From Paractinoplanes brasiliensis (GTDB lineage: Bacteria > Actinomycetota > Actinomycetes > Mycobacteriales > Micromonosporaceae), in contig NZ_SNWR01000001.1 in the NCBI RefSeq assembly GCF_004362215.1, forward strand, positions 5,624,001 to 5,688,000: DNA of 64,000 nt, read 5' to 3'. Below, piece by piece: positions 12,082 to 18,825 of the stretch. Made by a program: the position numbers and the translations under genes. Under the pieces are notes generated by a model, which was not told the DNA's origin, did not search any database, and worked only from the letters and a program-made list of their open reading frames with translations. Position 1 is the stretch's first letter, and each line of letters begins with the position of its first letter.

Positions 12082-12486
12082 GTGACGGCCGTGGCGCGAG
12101 TGCTCCCCAGGGACTGGGACGGGCCTCGCCTGCTGCGCTTCCTGACCGGGCTGGCCCTGCTCGCCCTGGCCTTCGCCGCGCACCTCGCTCCGGCCCAGCT
12201 CGAAACAGCCGGCCACACCTCACCGGCCGCCGCCACCGTAACCACGGCAGACCCAGCATCGGCCGCCGCTGCTGAGAGCGCCGCTGCTGAGAGCGCCGCC
12301 GTTGAGAGCGCCGCCGTTGAGAGCGCCGCCGTTGAGGCCTCCGTCGCTGAGAGCATCGCCGACCAGGCGCAGCCGGCCGGCTTCCCCCTGGAAGCGACCA
12401 GCGTCGTCGTGGTGCTGGTGACGATCGCGGTCCTGGTGGGTATTGCCGGGCGCGTCCGGGCCGTTCGCGGTCCCCCGCTCGCCTGA
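12082..12486 (+). CDS. Membrane protein with AAVES repeats
   Basis: A 134-aa protein with a hydrophobic helix near the N-terminus (LLRFLTGLALLALAFAAHL), an Ala/Glu/Ser spacer and a second helix near the C-terminus (VVVVLVTIAVLVGIAGRV). The spacer holds six copies of a pentapeptide A-A-[A/V]-E-S encoded by a 15-bp repeat. GTG at 12082 is preferred; TAGGTT at 12069-12074 is a plausible -10 element that would place the transcript start at the GTG itself, making it leaderless. The ATG at 12046 in the same frame is an alternative. No known domain; a spacer between two membrane helices is suggested. Confidence 0.65.
   Translation: MTAVARVLPRDWDGPRLLRFLTGLALLALAFAAHLAPAQLETAGHTSPAAATVTTADPASAAAAESAAAESAAVESAAVESAAVEASVAESIADQAQPAGFPLEATSVVVVLVTIAVLVGIAGRVRAVRGPPLA
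12265..12354 (+). repeat. Six 15-bp tandem repeats inside a coding region
   Basis: Copies start at 12265, 12280, 12295, 12310, 12325 and 12340. The first four are nearly identical (GCCGCNGNTGAGAGC); the fifth and sixth are degenerate. The unit is a multiple of three, so copy-number change would lengthen or shorten the protein by five residues without a frameshift. Confidence 0.9.
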
Positions 12487-12578
12487 CGCACCTCGAACAA
12501 CAAGCACCGGCAGCCCAGCGCTGTCCCGTTTCGTGAGTGTCGTCGTCCGGGAGTACCGCGTCCGCATGTGAGGTTGCG

Positions 12579-13304
12579 ATGGAAACCGTCCTGCAGAGCT
12601 TCTTCGCCTCCGTTCCCCAGGCCACCGCGCTGTGGCTGGCCATCCTGCTCGCCATCGCCGTGGCGGCCGTCTTCGTGGCTTTGCCGCGCAGCGCCCCGGC
12701 CGAGCCCCTGACCCCCGCCCAGCGCGACAGGTTGCGTTTCGCCGACGAGGTCGCTGTGGCGGCCGAACGCGCCGCGGCCACCGCCGCCCGTCTGCGGGCC
12801 GAGTGGGCCACAGCACAGGAAGAGGTCGATGCCGCCTGGCTGGCTTTCGACGAGGCCGACCGGCACGCCCGGCTGACCACCCGGGCCGCCGCCTTTCCGC
12901 TGATGAGCCGCCGCCGCAAGCCGGGCGAGAACGCCGACCGGCAGCGCTACCTGCACCACACCGCGATCGCCGCCTGCCGTAACCGGGAGATCTCGATCGC
13001 TCAGCTCAACGACGTGCTGGCGCACCGCGGCTGGAATCCGCGGCTGCACCCGGTGGTGCAGGAGGGGCTGCTGCGCAACGCCGTCCGCGAGCACCGGCTG
13101 GCGCAGTACGAGCAGGCGCAGAAGAGGGAGCAGGCCGCCTGGCACGAGTCGGAACTGGCCGCCGAGGCGCTGCGCAGCCTGCGGGCCGAGGCCGCCGCGG
13201 CGATCGTGCGGGCCGCCGCGGCCGAGCAACCGGCCGGTGACGAATGGTTCGCCGACCAGTGGGCGACGGGTGAAATGCCGGGCGCCACCAAGGCGTACGC
13301 GTGA
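12579..13304 (+). CDS. Hypothetical protein, membrane anchor plus Ala-rich helical domain
   Basis: 241 aa: one membrane helix at about residues 17-37 (WLAILLAIAVAAVFVAL), then a long Ala/Arg/Glu-rich helical region likely to form coiled coil (PAQRDRLRFADEVAVAAERA onward), a basic loop (RRRKPGENADRQRY) and further helix to the end. Start at ATG 12579; the reading frame is open upstream to 12537 but the membrane segment defines the N-terminus well. No recognised family. It follows the AAVES-repeat protein on the same strand. Confidence 0.65.
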   Translation: METVLQSFFASVPQATALWLAILLAIAVAAVFVALPRSAPAEPLTPAQRDRLRFADEVAVAAERAAATAARLRAEWATAQEEVDAAWLAFDEADRHARLTTRAAAFPLMSRRRKPGENADRQRYLHHTAIAACRNREISIAQLNDVLAHRGWNPRLHPVVQEGLLRNAVREHRLAQYEQAQKREQAAWHESELAAEALRSLRAEAAAAIVRAAAAEQPAGDEWFADQWATGEMPGATKAYA

Positions 13305-13407
13305 TGCTCCTCTGTGGTCCGGACCGTTCGCCCGCGACTGACAGGTTAGGCAGGTACCGTAACCGGGCAGAATGACCGCCGACACCTTATGGGCAGGGGG
13401 CCAGAGC

Positions 13408-14451
13408 GTGGCATCAACTCCGGCGGGCGGGCATCCGCCTGTAGTCCGGATGCACCGGGCCGCGCGGGTGGAGGACGCCCTCCACGAGATCGTCGAGCGC
13501 CGGCTGCGCAATCGGGGCTGGCGACCGGTGATCACGGCCTACACGGGTTACGGCGCGCCGGGCTGGGCGCGCGTGATGGCCCGTGTGGTGCTCACCCGCG
13601 GCACGCAGAATCGCAAGACGCTGGAGAAGGTCCGCGGCTGGCGCAGCTTCACCAGTTCGCCGGTGAACAACGCGGTCGTGCGGATCCAGATCGGCGACAG
13701 CATCACCGAGACGAGGACCGACCGCAGCGGTTACGTCGACACCCGGGTGAAGGGCGACCTGGAACCGGGCTGGCGCAGCGCGCGCCTGTTCACCGAGGGC
13801 GCGGCCCCGGTCGAGGCGCCGATCCGCGTGGTCGACCCGGAAACCCGCTTCGGACTGATCAGCGACATCGACGACACCGTCATGGTGACCGCGCTGCCGC
13901 GGCCGCTGCTGGCCGCGTGGAACACGTTCGTGCTCGACGAGCACGCGCGCATGGCGGTGCCGGGCATGGCCGTCCTCTACGAGCGGCTGATCACGGCGAA
14001 CGCGGGCGCCCCGGTGTTCTACCTGTCGACCGGCGCGTGGAACGTGGCGCCCACGCTGACCCGTTTCCTGTCCCGGCATCTGTACCCGGCCGGCCCGCTG
14101 CTGCTCACCGACTGGGGGCCGACTCCCGACCGCTGGTTCCGCAGCGGCCAGGAGCACAAGCGCAACACGTTGCAGCGGCTGTCCCGGGAGTTCCCGAACA
14201 TCCGCTGGCTGCTGATCGGCGACGACGGGCAGCACGACCAGGAGATCTATTCCGAGTTCGCGCACGCCCATCCGGACAACGTCGCCGCCGTCGCCATCCG
14301 CCGGTTGTCGCCCACCCAGTCGGTGCTGGCCGGCGCCATTCCCGGCCCCTCGGGCGAGGCGGAGGCGGTCGGCTCCGGCGGCAAGACGTGGTTCTCCGCT
14401 CCGGACGGGGCCGGTCTGTGGTCGCTACTCCGTGATACTGATGTCGTCTGA
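13408..14451 (+). CDS. App1-like (DUF2183) phosphatase-domain protein
   Basis: About 347 aa with the DUF2183/App1 domain, an HAD-type phosphatase fold named after yeast phosphatidate phosphatase App1. The catalytic motif LISDIDDTVM (DxDxT) is at about residues 150-160; FYLSTGAWN and LIGDDGQHDQEIY supply the later HAD motifs. GTG at 13408 has CAGGGGG 7 bases upstream and is preferred; the in-frame ATG at 13372 is an alternative. No signal peptide. It overlaps the oppositely oriented small gene by 27 bases at their 3' ends. Lipid phosphatase activity is inferred from the family. Confidence 0.85.
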   Translation: MASTPAGGHPPVVRMHRAARVEDALHEIVERRLRNRGWRPVITAYTGYGAPGWARVMARVVLTRGTQNRKTLEKVRGWRSFTSSPVNNAVVRIQIGDSITETRTDRSGYVDTRVKGDLEPGWRSARLFTEGAAPVEAPIRVVDPETRFGLISDIDDTVMVTALPRPLLAAWNTFVLDEHARMAVPGMAVLYERLITANAGAPVFYLSTGAWNVAPTLTRFLSRHLYPAGPLLLTDWGPTPDRWFRSGQEHKRNTLQRLSREFPNIRWLLIGDDGQHDQEIYSEFAHAHPDNVAAVAIRRLSPTQSVLAGAIPGPSGEAEAVGSGGKTWFSAPDGAGLWSLLRDTDVV

Positions 14452-14607
14452 GTCCGCCTCGGCCGCCTCGGCGACCCGCTGGTGCAGCCGGTCACGAATC
14501 TCATCGGGGGTGTATTGCCGGCGTTTCCGCTCGGACCGCGCGACCACGACGCCCGTTGCCGCGACTCCCGCCAGACCGGCCAATCCCACTACCTTCCACC
14601 AACGCAT
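14425..14607 (-). CDS. Small membrane-anchored protein
   Basis: 60 aa with an N-terminal helix (MRWWKVVGLAGLAGVAATGVVVA), a basic stop-transfer RSERKRRQ, and an acidic tail predicted helical (YTPDEIRDRLHQRVAEAAEAD). GTG at 14610 directly precedes the ATG at 14607. Its 3' end overlaps the App1-like gene, and its 5' end is only 17 bases from the divergent YiiX-like gene, so both promoters must overlap the opposing coding regions or the transcripts are very short-leadered. Function unknown. Confidence 0.7.
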   Translation of the reverse strand: MRWWKVVGLAGLAGVAATGVVVARSERKRRQYTPDEIRDRLHQRVAEAAEADSDDISITE

Positions 14608-14624
14608 CACTTGAGGATAGACAC

Positions 14625-15287
14625 GTGGACGCCGCCATCAGCCTCGATGAGGCCATCGACCTGACCCGGACCGGGGACATCTGGCTCTTCCGTGGACGCA
14701 CGGGCGCCGACCGGGCCATCCAGACGCTGACCAACAGCCCGGTCAACCACGTCGGCATGTCGATCGTCGTCGAGGACATGCCGCCGCTCATGTGGCACGC
14801 CGAGCTGGGCAAATCGCTGCCCGACCTGTGGTCCGGAACGTTCCAGCGCGGGGTCCAGCTGCACGATCTGCGCGACGCCGTGACCGTCTGGGCCCAGCGG
14901 TACGGGCAACGGGGCTGGCTGCGGCAGCTCGAGCCCGGCGTCGGCAAGGAGATGGAGGACAAGGCCCTCAAGACGGTGGCCCGGCTGGACGGCACGCCGT
15001 TCCCGTCGTCGGCCCAGCTGGCGTGGCGCTGGGTGCGTGGCCGGGTTCCGCAGGTGCGCCCCCGCTGGCGGCTCCGGGGCGGCAAGGGGCCGGCGTCCGA
15101 GGCGGCGCTCGAGACGGCCTACTGCGCCGAGGTGGTCGCGGTGACGTACGAGGACATGGGTCTGCTGCCCCGGGGCCGGCAGCCCAACTGGTACGACCCG
15201 GGCCGCTTCTGGAGCGGGGACGACCTCGACCTGTGCGACGGGTTCACCCTGTCCGACGAGATCGAAGTAGACCTTCCAGCGAGCTGA
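14625..15287 (+). CDS. YiiX/YaeF-type permuted papain-fold hydrolase
   Basis: 220 aa, resembling the circularly permuted papain-like amidases of the YiiX/NlpC-P60 superfamily. The front half carries GDIWLFRGRTGADRAI and then SPVNHVGMSIV with the likely catalytic His; the likely nucleophile is Cys in AYCAEVVAVTYEDMG near residue 165, matching the family order His before Cys. GTG at 14625 has GAGGAT six bases upstream. Targets in this family are cell-wall peptides or lipids; the target here is unknown. No signal peptide is visible. Confidence 0.8.
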   Translation: MDAAISLDEAIDLTRTGDIWLFRGRTGADRAIQTLTNSPVNHVGMSIVVEDMPPLMWHAELGKSLPDLWSGTFQRGVQLHDLRDAVTVWAQRYGQRGWLRQLEPGVGKEMEDKALKTVARLDGTPFPSSAQLAWRWVRGRVPQVRPRWRLRGGKGPASEAALETAYCAEVVAVTYEDMGLLPRGRQPNWYDPGRFWSGDDLDLCDGFTLSDEIEVDLPAS

Positions 15288-15291
15288 GCGA

Positions 15292-15322
15292 AAAGGGGGC
15301 CGGCGCTGAGCGGGCCCCCTTT
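15292..15322. terminator. Bidirectional terminator
   Basis: A 10-bp stem (15292-15301 with 15313-15322) reading AAAGGGGGCC on one arm, with an 11-base loop. The A/T ends give a T-run on the plus strand and an equivalent on the minus strand. It separates two converging genes, the YiiX-like gene and the DEAD-box helicase. Confidence 0.85.
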
Positions 15323-15333
15323 CACATCAACGA

Positions 15334-16878
15334 TCAGCGTCCGCTGCGACGACCGCCCACGCGGGTGCCGGCCGAGAAGGCCGCTGCCCCGCCGGTACGA
15401 GCCGGCGCGGCCCCACCGCGCGACTGGCTGGTGTGGACCGGCTTGGAACCCGAGCGTGCCTGACCGCCCTGGCCCGACGTTCGCGACTGCCCGGCGTGCC
15501 CCGCTGCCGAGGCGCCACCGGAGCCGCCACCCCGGCGTCCGCGCGGCGCCGCCTTCTGCTCGGGCACGACGGTGTCGCCGCGGCCACGACCGTCACCACG
15601 GCCACGACCGCCGCTACGTCCGCCGCCGGCGCCGCGGCCGCCGCCGGCCCGTCCCTGGCGTGTGCCGGAGCCGGCCTGCGCGGACGGCGCCGCGACGACC
15701 GCCGACGGCGCGACGAACGTGCGCTCACCGGGGGCCAGCTCGGCCAGCAGCGGGTCGCCGGGCCGGGTACGGCTCGTGGTCGGCTTCACCCCGGCCTTGC
15801 GGGTGAGGTCGCGCACCTCCGCCGTCTGGTCGTCGGTCATCAGCGTGATCACGGTGCCCTGGTTGCCGGCCCGGGCGGTGCGGCCCGAGCGGTGCAGGTA
15901 CGCCTTGTGCTCGACCGGCGGGTCGGCGTGGATGACCAGCCCGACGTCGTCGACGTGGATGCCGCGGGCCGCGATGTCGGTCGCCACCAGCGTCCCGGCG
16001 CTGCCGTCGGAGAAGGCGGCCAGGTTGCGGTTGCGGGCGTTCTGGGCCAGGTTGCCGTGCAGTTCGACAGCGGGCACCCCGGCCGCGACCAGCTGCCGGG
16101 TCAGCACCTTGGCGCGGCGCTTGGTGCGGGTGAACACGACCGTACGGCCGGGCGCGGCGAGCAGGTCGACGAGCACCGGGAAACGGTCGTCACCGCGTAC
16201 GTGCAGAACGTGGTGGGCCATCTCGATCGGCGCCTCGGTGGCCGAGTCGACCGAGTGGGTCACCGGCTTGTGCAGGAAGCGCTTGACCAGCACGTCGACG
16301 CCGTTGTCGAGGGTGGCCGAGAACAGCATGCGCTGGCCCTGGCGCGGCGTCTGCTCCATGAGCCGCCGCACGACCGGCAGGAAGCCCAGGTCGGCCATGT
16401 GGTCGGCCTCGTCGAGCACAGTGATCTCGACGGCGTCGAGCGAGGCGTGGCCGTTGCGCAGGTGGTCGTCGAGCCGGCCGGGGCAGGCCACGACCACGTC
16501 GACGCCCGCCTTCAGGCCCTTGATCTGCGGGTTGGCGCCGACCCCGCCGAACACGGTGATCGTGCGCAGGCCGAGCTTGGCGGCCAGGGGGGCCAGCGTC
16601 GCGTCGATCTGGGTGGCCAGTTCGCGGGTGGGCGCCAGGATCAGCGCGCGTGGGCGGCCGGGGCGGCGCGGCGTGCCGGAGGCGGCCAGGCGGGCCAGCA
16701 CGGGCAGCACGAACGCGTACGTCTTGCCGGAGCCGGTGCGGCCCCGGCCGAGCACGTCACGACCGGCCAGCGAGTCGGGAAGCGTGGCGGCCTGGATGGG
16801 GAACGGGGTGGTGATGCCGAGCCCGGCGAGGGCCGTGGTGAGCACGGCGGGCACGCCGAAATCGGTGAACGTCGTCAT
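15334..16878 (-). CDS. DEAD-box RNA helicase with RGG-rich tail
   Basis: ATP-dependent RNA helicase, RhlE-like, 514 aa. Motifs: Q motif with FPIQ at 26-29, Walker A GRGRTGSGKT at about 44-53, PTRELATQ at 83-90, VLDEADHMADLGF at 155-167, SAT at 187-189, and HRSGRTARAG in the C-terminal helicase lobe. The last 120 residues are Gly/Arg/Ser-rich and disordered, a common RNA-binding tail. The start at 16878 has AGGAG nine bases upstream; the open frame continues to 17265 but without homology. Likely a role in ribosome assembly, mRNA decay or cold adaptation. Confidence 0.93.
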   Translation of the reverse strand: MTTFTDFGVPAVLTTALAGLGITTPFPIQAATLPDSLAGRDVLGRGRTGSGKTYAFVLPVLARLAASGTPRRPGRPRALILAPTRELATQIDATLAPLAAKLGLRTITVFGGVGANPQIKGLKAGVDVVVACPGRLDDHLRNGHASLDAVEITVLDEADHMADLGFLPVVRRLMEQTPRQGQRMLFSATLDNGVDVLVKRFLHKPVTHSVDSATEAPIEMAHHVLHVRGDDRFPVLVDLLAAPGRTVVFTRTKRRAKVLTRQLVAAGVPAVELHGNLAQNARNRNLAAFSDGSAGTLVATDIAARGIHVDDVGLVIHADPPVEHKAYLHRSGRTARAGNQGTVITLMTDDQTAEVRDLTRKAGVKPTTSRTRPGDPLLAELAPGERTFVAPSAVVAAPSAQAGSGTRQGRAGGGRGAGGGRSGGRGRGDGRGRGDTVVPEQKAAPRGRRGGGSGGASAAGHAGQSRTSGQGGQARSGSKPVHTSQSRGGAAPARTGGAAAFSAGTRVGGRRSGR

Positions 16879-17176
16879 GTAGCGGGAGCTCCTGAAGCCT
16901 AGAGAGGTCGTCCTGCCCGGCGCGATCTTTTGTCTCAGTCGCGGCGCGTGGGGGCCGATCCGAGGGACGGAAACATCGGGTCCGTCCGTGGCGGCCCGAG
17001 GCAAGACTGGGCGGGCCGCGTGATCAAGCATACCCGCGACCTCGAGCGAGGGCTGCCCGGCCGGGAAGCAACCGCTCTGCACCCGAACGGGACCCGTTTC
17101 GCACTTCAGCGGGATCACCTTTCTTCTCAGTGCCGGAAACCCCCCTTTCGGCCTGGTATGCAAGGAGACCCCCCAC
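16879..17176. other. Divergent intergenic region, helicase versus sigma factor
   Basis: 298 bases without a gene. It must hold the promoters of both the DEAD-box helicase (minus) and the FliA/WhiG-like sigma gene (plus). It contains the inverted sequence GAACGGGACCCGTTTC (about 17085-17100) and AAGGAG just before the sigma ATG. No convincing -35/-10 pair was assigned. Confidence 0.5.
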
Positions 17177-18058
17177 ATGAGCGGTGCCACATTTGCTGCC
17201 GACCGCCGTCGCGTGGATCGCGGAGGCGAGGACCGCCGCCGCGAGAATCGTGTCGAGGACCACATGCCGCTCGTCGGGCATCTGGTCCGCGAGATGCTGG
17301 CGCGGGTCCCGGCTCACGTCAACCGGGACGATCTGCTGTCCGCCGGGTACGCCGCACTCGTGCACGCGGCCCGGGGCTACGACGAGAACCGTAATGTGCC
17401 GTTCGCCCGCTTCGCGGCGGCCCGCGTACGGGGTGCCCTGCTGGACGAGCTGCGCGGCCTCGACTGGGCCAGCCGGTCGGTGCGGCAGCGGGCCCGGCGC
17501 ACCGACGGGGCCCGGCAGGAGCTGACCGCCGAGCTGGGCCGGGTGCCGACCGTCCGGGAGGTGGCCGAGCGGCTGGGGTGTTCGGTCGAGGACATCGAGC
17601 ACGCGGACGACGACGTGCAGCGCGCGGTGGTGTTCAGCCTGCAGGGCTTCGCCACGGCGGGCGCCGACGACATGGTGACCGAACCCAGCGCCGGCCCCGA
17701 GGAGATGCTGATCATGCGGGAGCGGCTCGGCTACCTGCGGCACGCGATCGACGCGCTGCCCGAGCGGCTGCGCGCGGTCGTCCAGGGCTACTTTTTCGAC
17801 GAGCGGCCGATGGCCCGCATCGCCGAGGACCTGGGCGTCACCGAGTCGCGGGTGTCACAGCTGCGGGCCGAGGCCCTGACCCTGCTCCGCGACGGCTTGA
17901 ACGCCCACCTCGACCCCGCCCTCGCGGCGCAGAACCCGGTCAAGGAGGGCTGTGTGGCCCGGCGGCGCGCCGCCTACTACAGCCAGATCTCCGCCCGCGG
18001 AGACCTGCGGGCGCGGCTCGCCCTGACCGGCCCCGACGGCATGCCGATCGCAGCCTGA
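17177..18058 (+). CDS. FliA/WhiG-family sigma factor (copy 1)
   Basis: RNA polymerase sigma factor of the FliA/WhiG class, 293 aa. Region 2 starts at HMPLVGHLVREMLARVP (about residue 30) with RDDLLSAGYAALVHAARGYD; region 3 includes VPTVREVAERLGCSVEDI; region 4 ends in the helix-turn-helix MARIAEDLGVTESRVSQLRAEAL. A C-terminal extension of about 60 residues after region 4 contains ARRRAAYYSQI. AAGGAG lies 9 bases before the ATG. FliA/WhiG sigmas control motility or spore formation in actinomycetes. A close paralogue lies at 21161-22072 on the other strand, on the far side of the HelD gene. Confidence 0.93.
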   Translation: MSGATFAADRRRVDRGGEDRRRENRVEDHMPLVGHLVREMLARVPAHVNRDDLLSAGYAALVHAARGYDENRNVPFARFAAARVRGALLDELRGLDWASRSVRQRARRTDGARQELTAELGRVPTVREVAERLGCSVEDIEHADDDVQRAVVFSLQGFATAGADDMVTEPSAGPEEMLIMRERLGYLRHAIDALPERLRAVVQGYFFDERPMARIAEDLGVTESRVSQLRAEALTLLRDGLNAHLDPALAAQNPVKEGCVARRRAAYYSQISARGDLRARLALTGPDGMPIAA

Positions 18059-18077
18059 CGAAACTTCACCAGTAGTG

Positions 18078-18108
18078 AAGGGCCCGCCGCGGTTCGCGGC
18101 GGGCCCTT
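18078..18108. terminator. Strong bidirectional terminator
   Basis: A perfect 14-bp stem (18078-18091 with 18095-18108) starting AAGGGCCC with a 3-base loop. It lies between the sigma gene (ending 18058) and the converging lipoprotein gene (ending 18126). Confidence 0.9.
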
Positions 18109-18125
18109 GGTGCCTCGGACGGGGT

Positions 18126-18641
18126 TTACTGGTTGGCGCAGGTGCCGGCCTTCTTCTGGGCGGCGATCGCCTTGGCCGCGCCCTGCTTGTAGAGGGCCAG
18201 GCCCTCCTTGGCCGGTTCGAGCTTCCACGAGCCGTCCTCGTAGACCATGGTGTACGACTGCGCGGCCACGAGCTGCTTGGCGATGACGACGGCCCGGTCG
18301 GCGCCCTCCATGCGGGCGCTGGTGAGCTGGATCGCCAGGCCCTTGCGGGAGCAGGCCTGGTTCAGCTTCACGTAGTCGTCCTTGCTGATGGCCTGCTTGC
18401 CCGCGGCGGTGTACATGTCCCAGGCGCCGGCGAAGTCGCCCCCGGCGAAGCGGTCGAAGACCGTCTGGGCGGCCTGCTTGGCGCCCTCGATGTTCTTCAC
18501 CTCGGGGCCGGCGGCGGCCGCCTGAGCCGCGCCGCCGGCCGGGGCCTCGTCGTCGCCCGAGCACGCGGAGGAGAAGGCGATGATGGCGGCCGCGGTGAGG
18601 GCGAGCGCGCCGAGGCGTCGGATCGGGTGGTTGTGGGTCAT
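18126..18641 (-). CDS. Secreted lipoprotein with NTF2-like domain
   Basis: 171 aa. Signal peptide with lipobox SSAC (Cys27) after a hydrophobic stretch LGALALTAAAIIAFS, then an Ala/Gly-rich linker and a domain beginning AAQTVFDRFAGGDFAGAWDMY, which has the look of NTF2/SnoaL-like folds found in actinobacterial lipoproteins. Two cysteines in the mature part (QACSRKG and GTCANQ) may pair. Function unknown. Divergent from helD across about 185 bases. Confidence 0.8.
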   Translation of the reverse strand: MTHNHPIRRLGALALTAAAIIAFSSACSGDDEAPAGGAAQAAAAGPEVKNIEGAKQAAQTVFDRFAGGDFAGAWDMYTAAGKQAISKDDYVKLNQACSRKGLAIQLTSARMEGADRAVVIAKQLVAAQSYTMVYEDGSWKLEPAKEGLALYKQGAAKAIAAQKKAGTCANQ

Positions 18642-18671
18642 GCTCGGGTTAATGGGGATCGGCCGTCGTGG

Positions 18672-18728
18672 GTAACGGCGCGCCGTAAAGCATGACCGAT
18701 AGACGACAATTTACCGGCGAGCCGTAAC
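18672..18728. promoter_or_regulatory. Pair of palindromes between lipoprotein gene and helD
   Basis: Two imperfect palindromes share the half-site GCCGTAA: GTAACGGCGCGCCGTAA (18672-18688, perfect core of 12 bp) and TTACCGGCGAGCCGTAAC (18711-18728), centres about 39-40 bp apart. They lie in the divergent promoter region, as expected for operators of a dimeric regulator. The regulator is not identified. Confidence 0.4.
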
Positions 18729-18825
18729 CCGTCATCGATGCGCTAGTCTGGGCGTTTGCCGAGCACGAAAAAAGGCGCCTCAATAAGGGCGCCGACGCCG
18801 AATGTTACCACTAAGGGGAGTGGCT

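Noticed and set aside
18642..18825. Rifamycin-associated element before helD
   Set aside because: No inverted repeat resembling GGGGCTTGCGGCAAGG was found, so assignment as the rifamycin-resistance type HelR is not supported.
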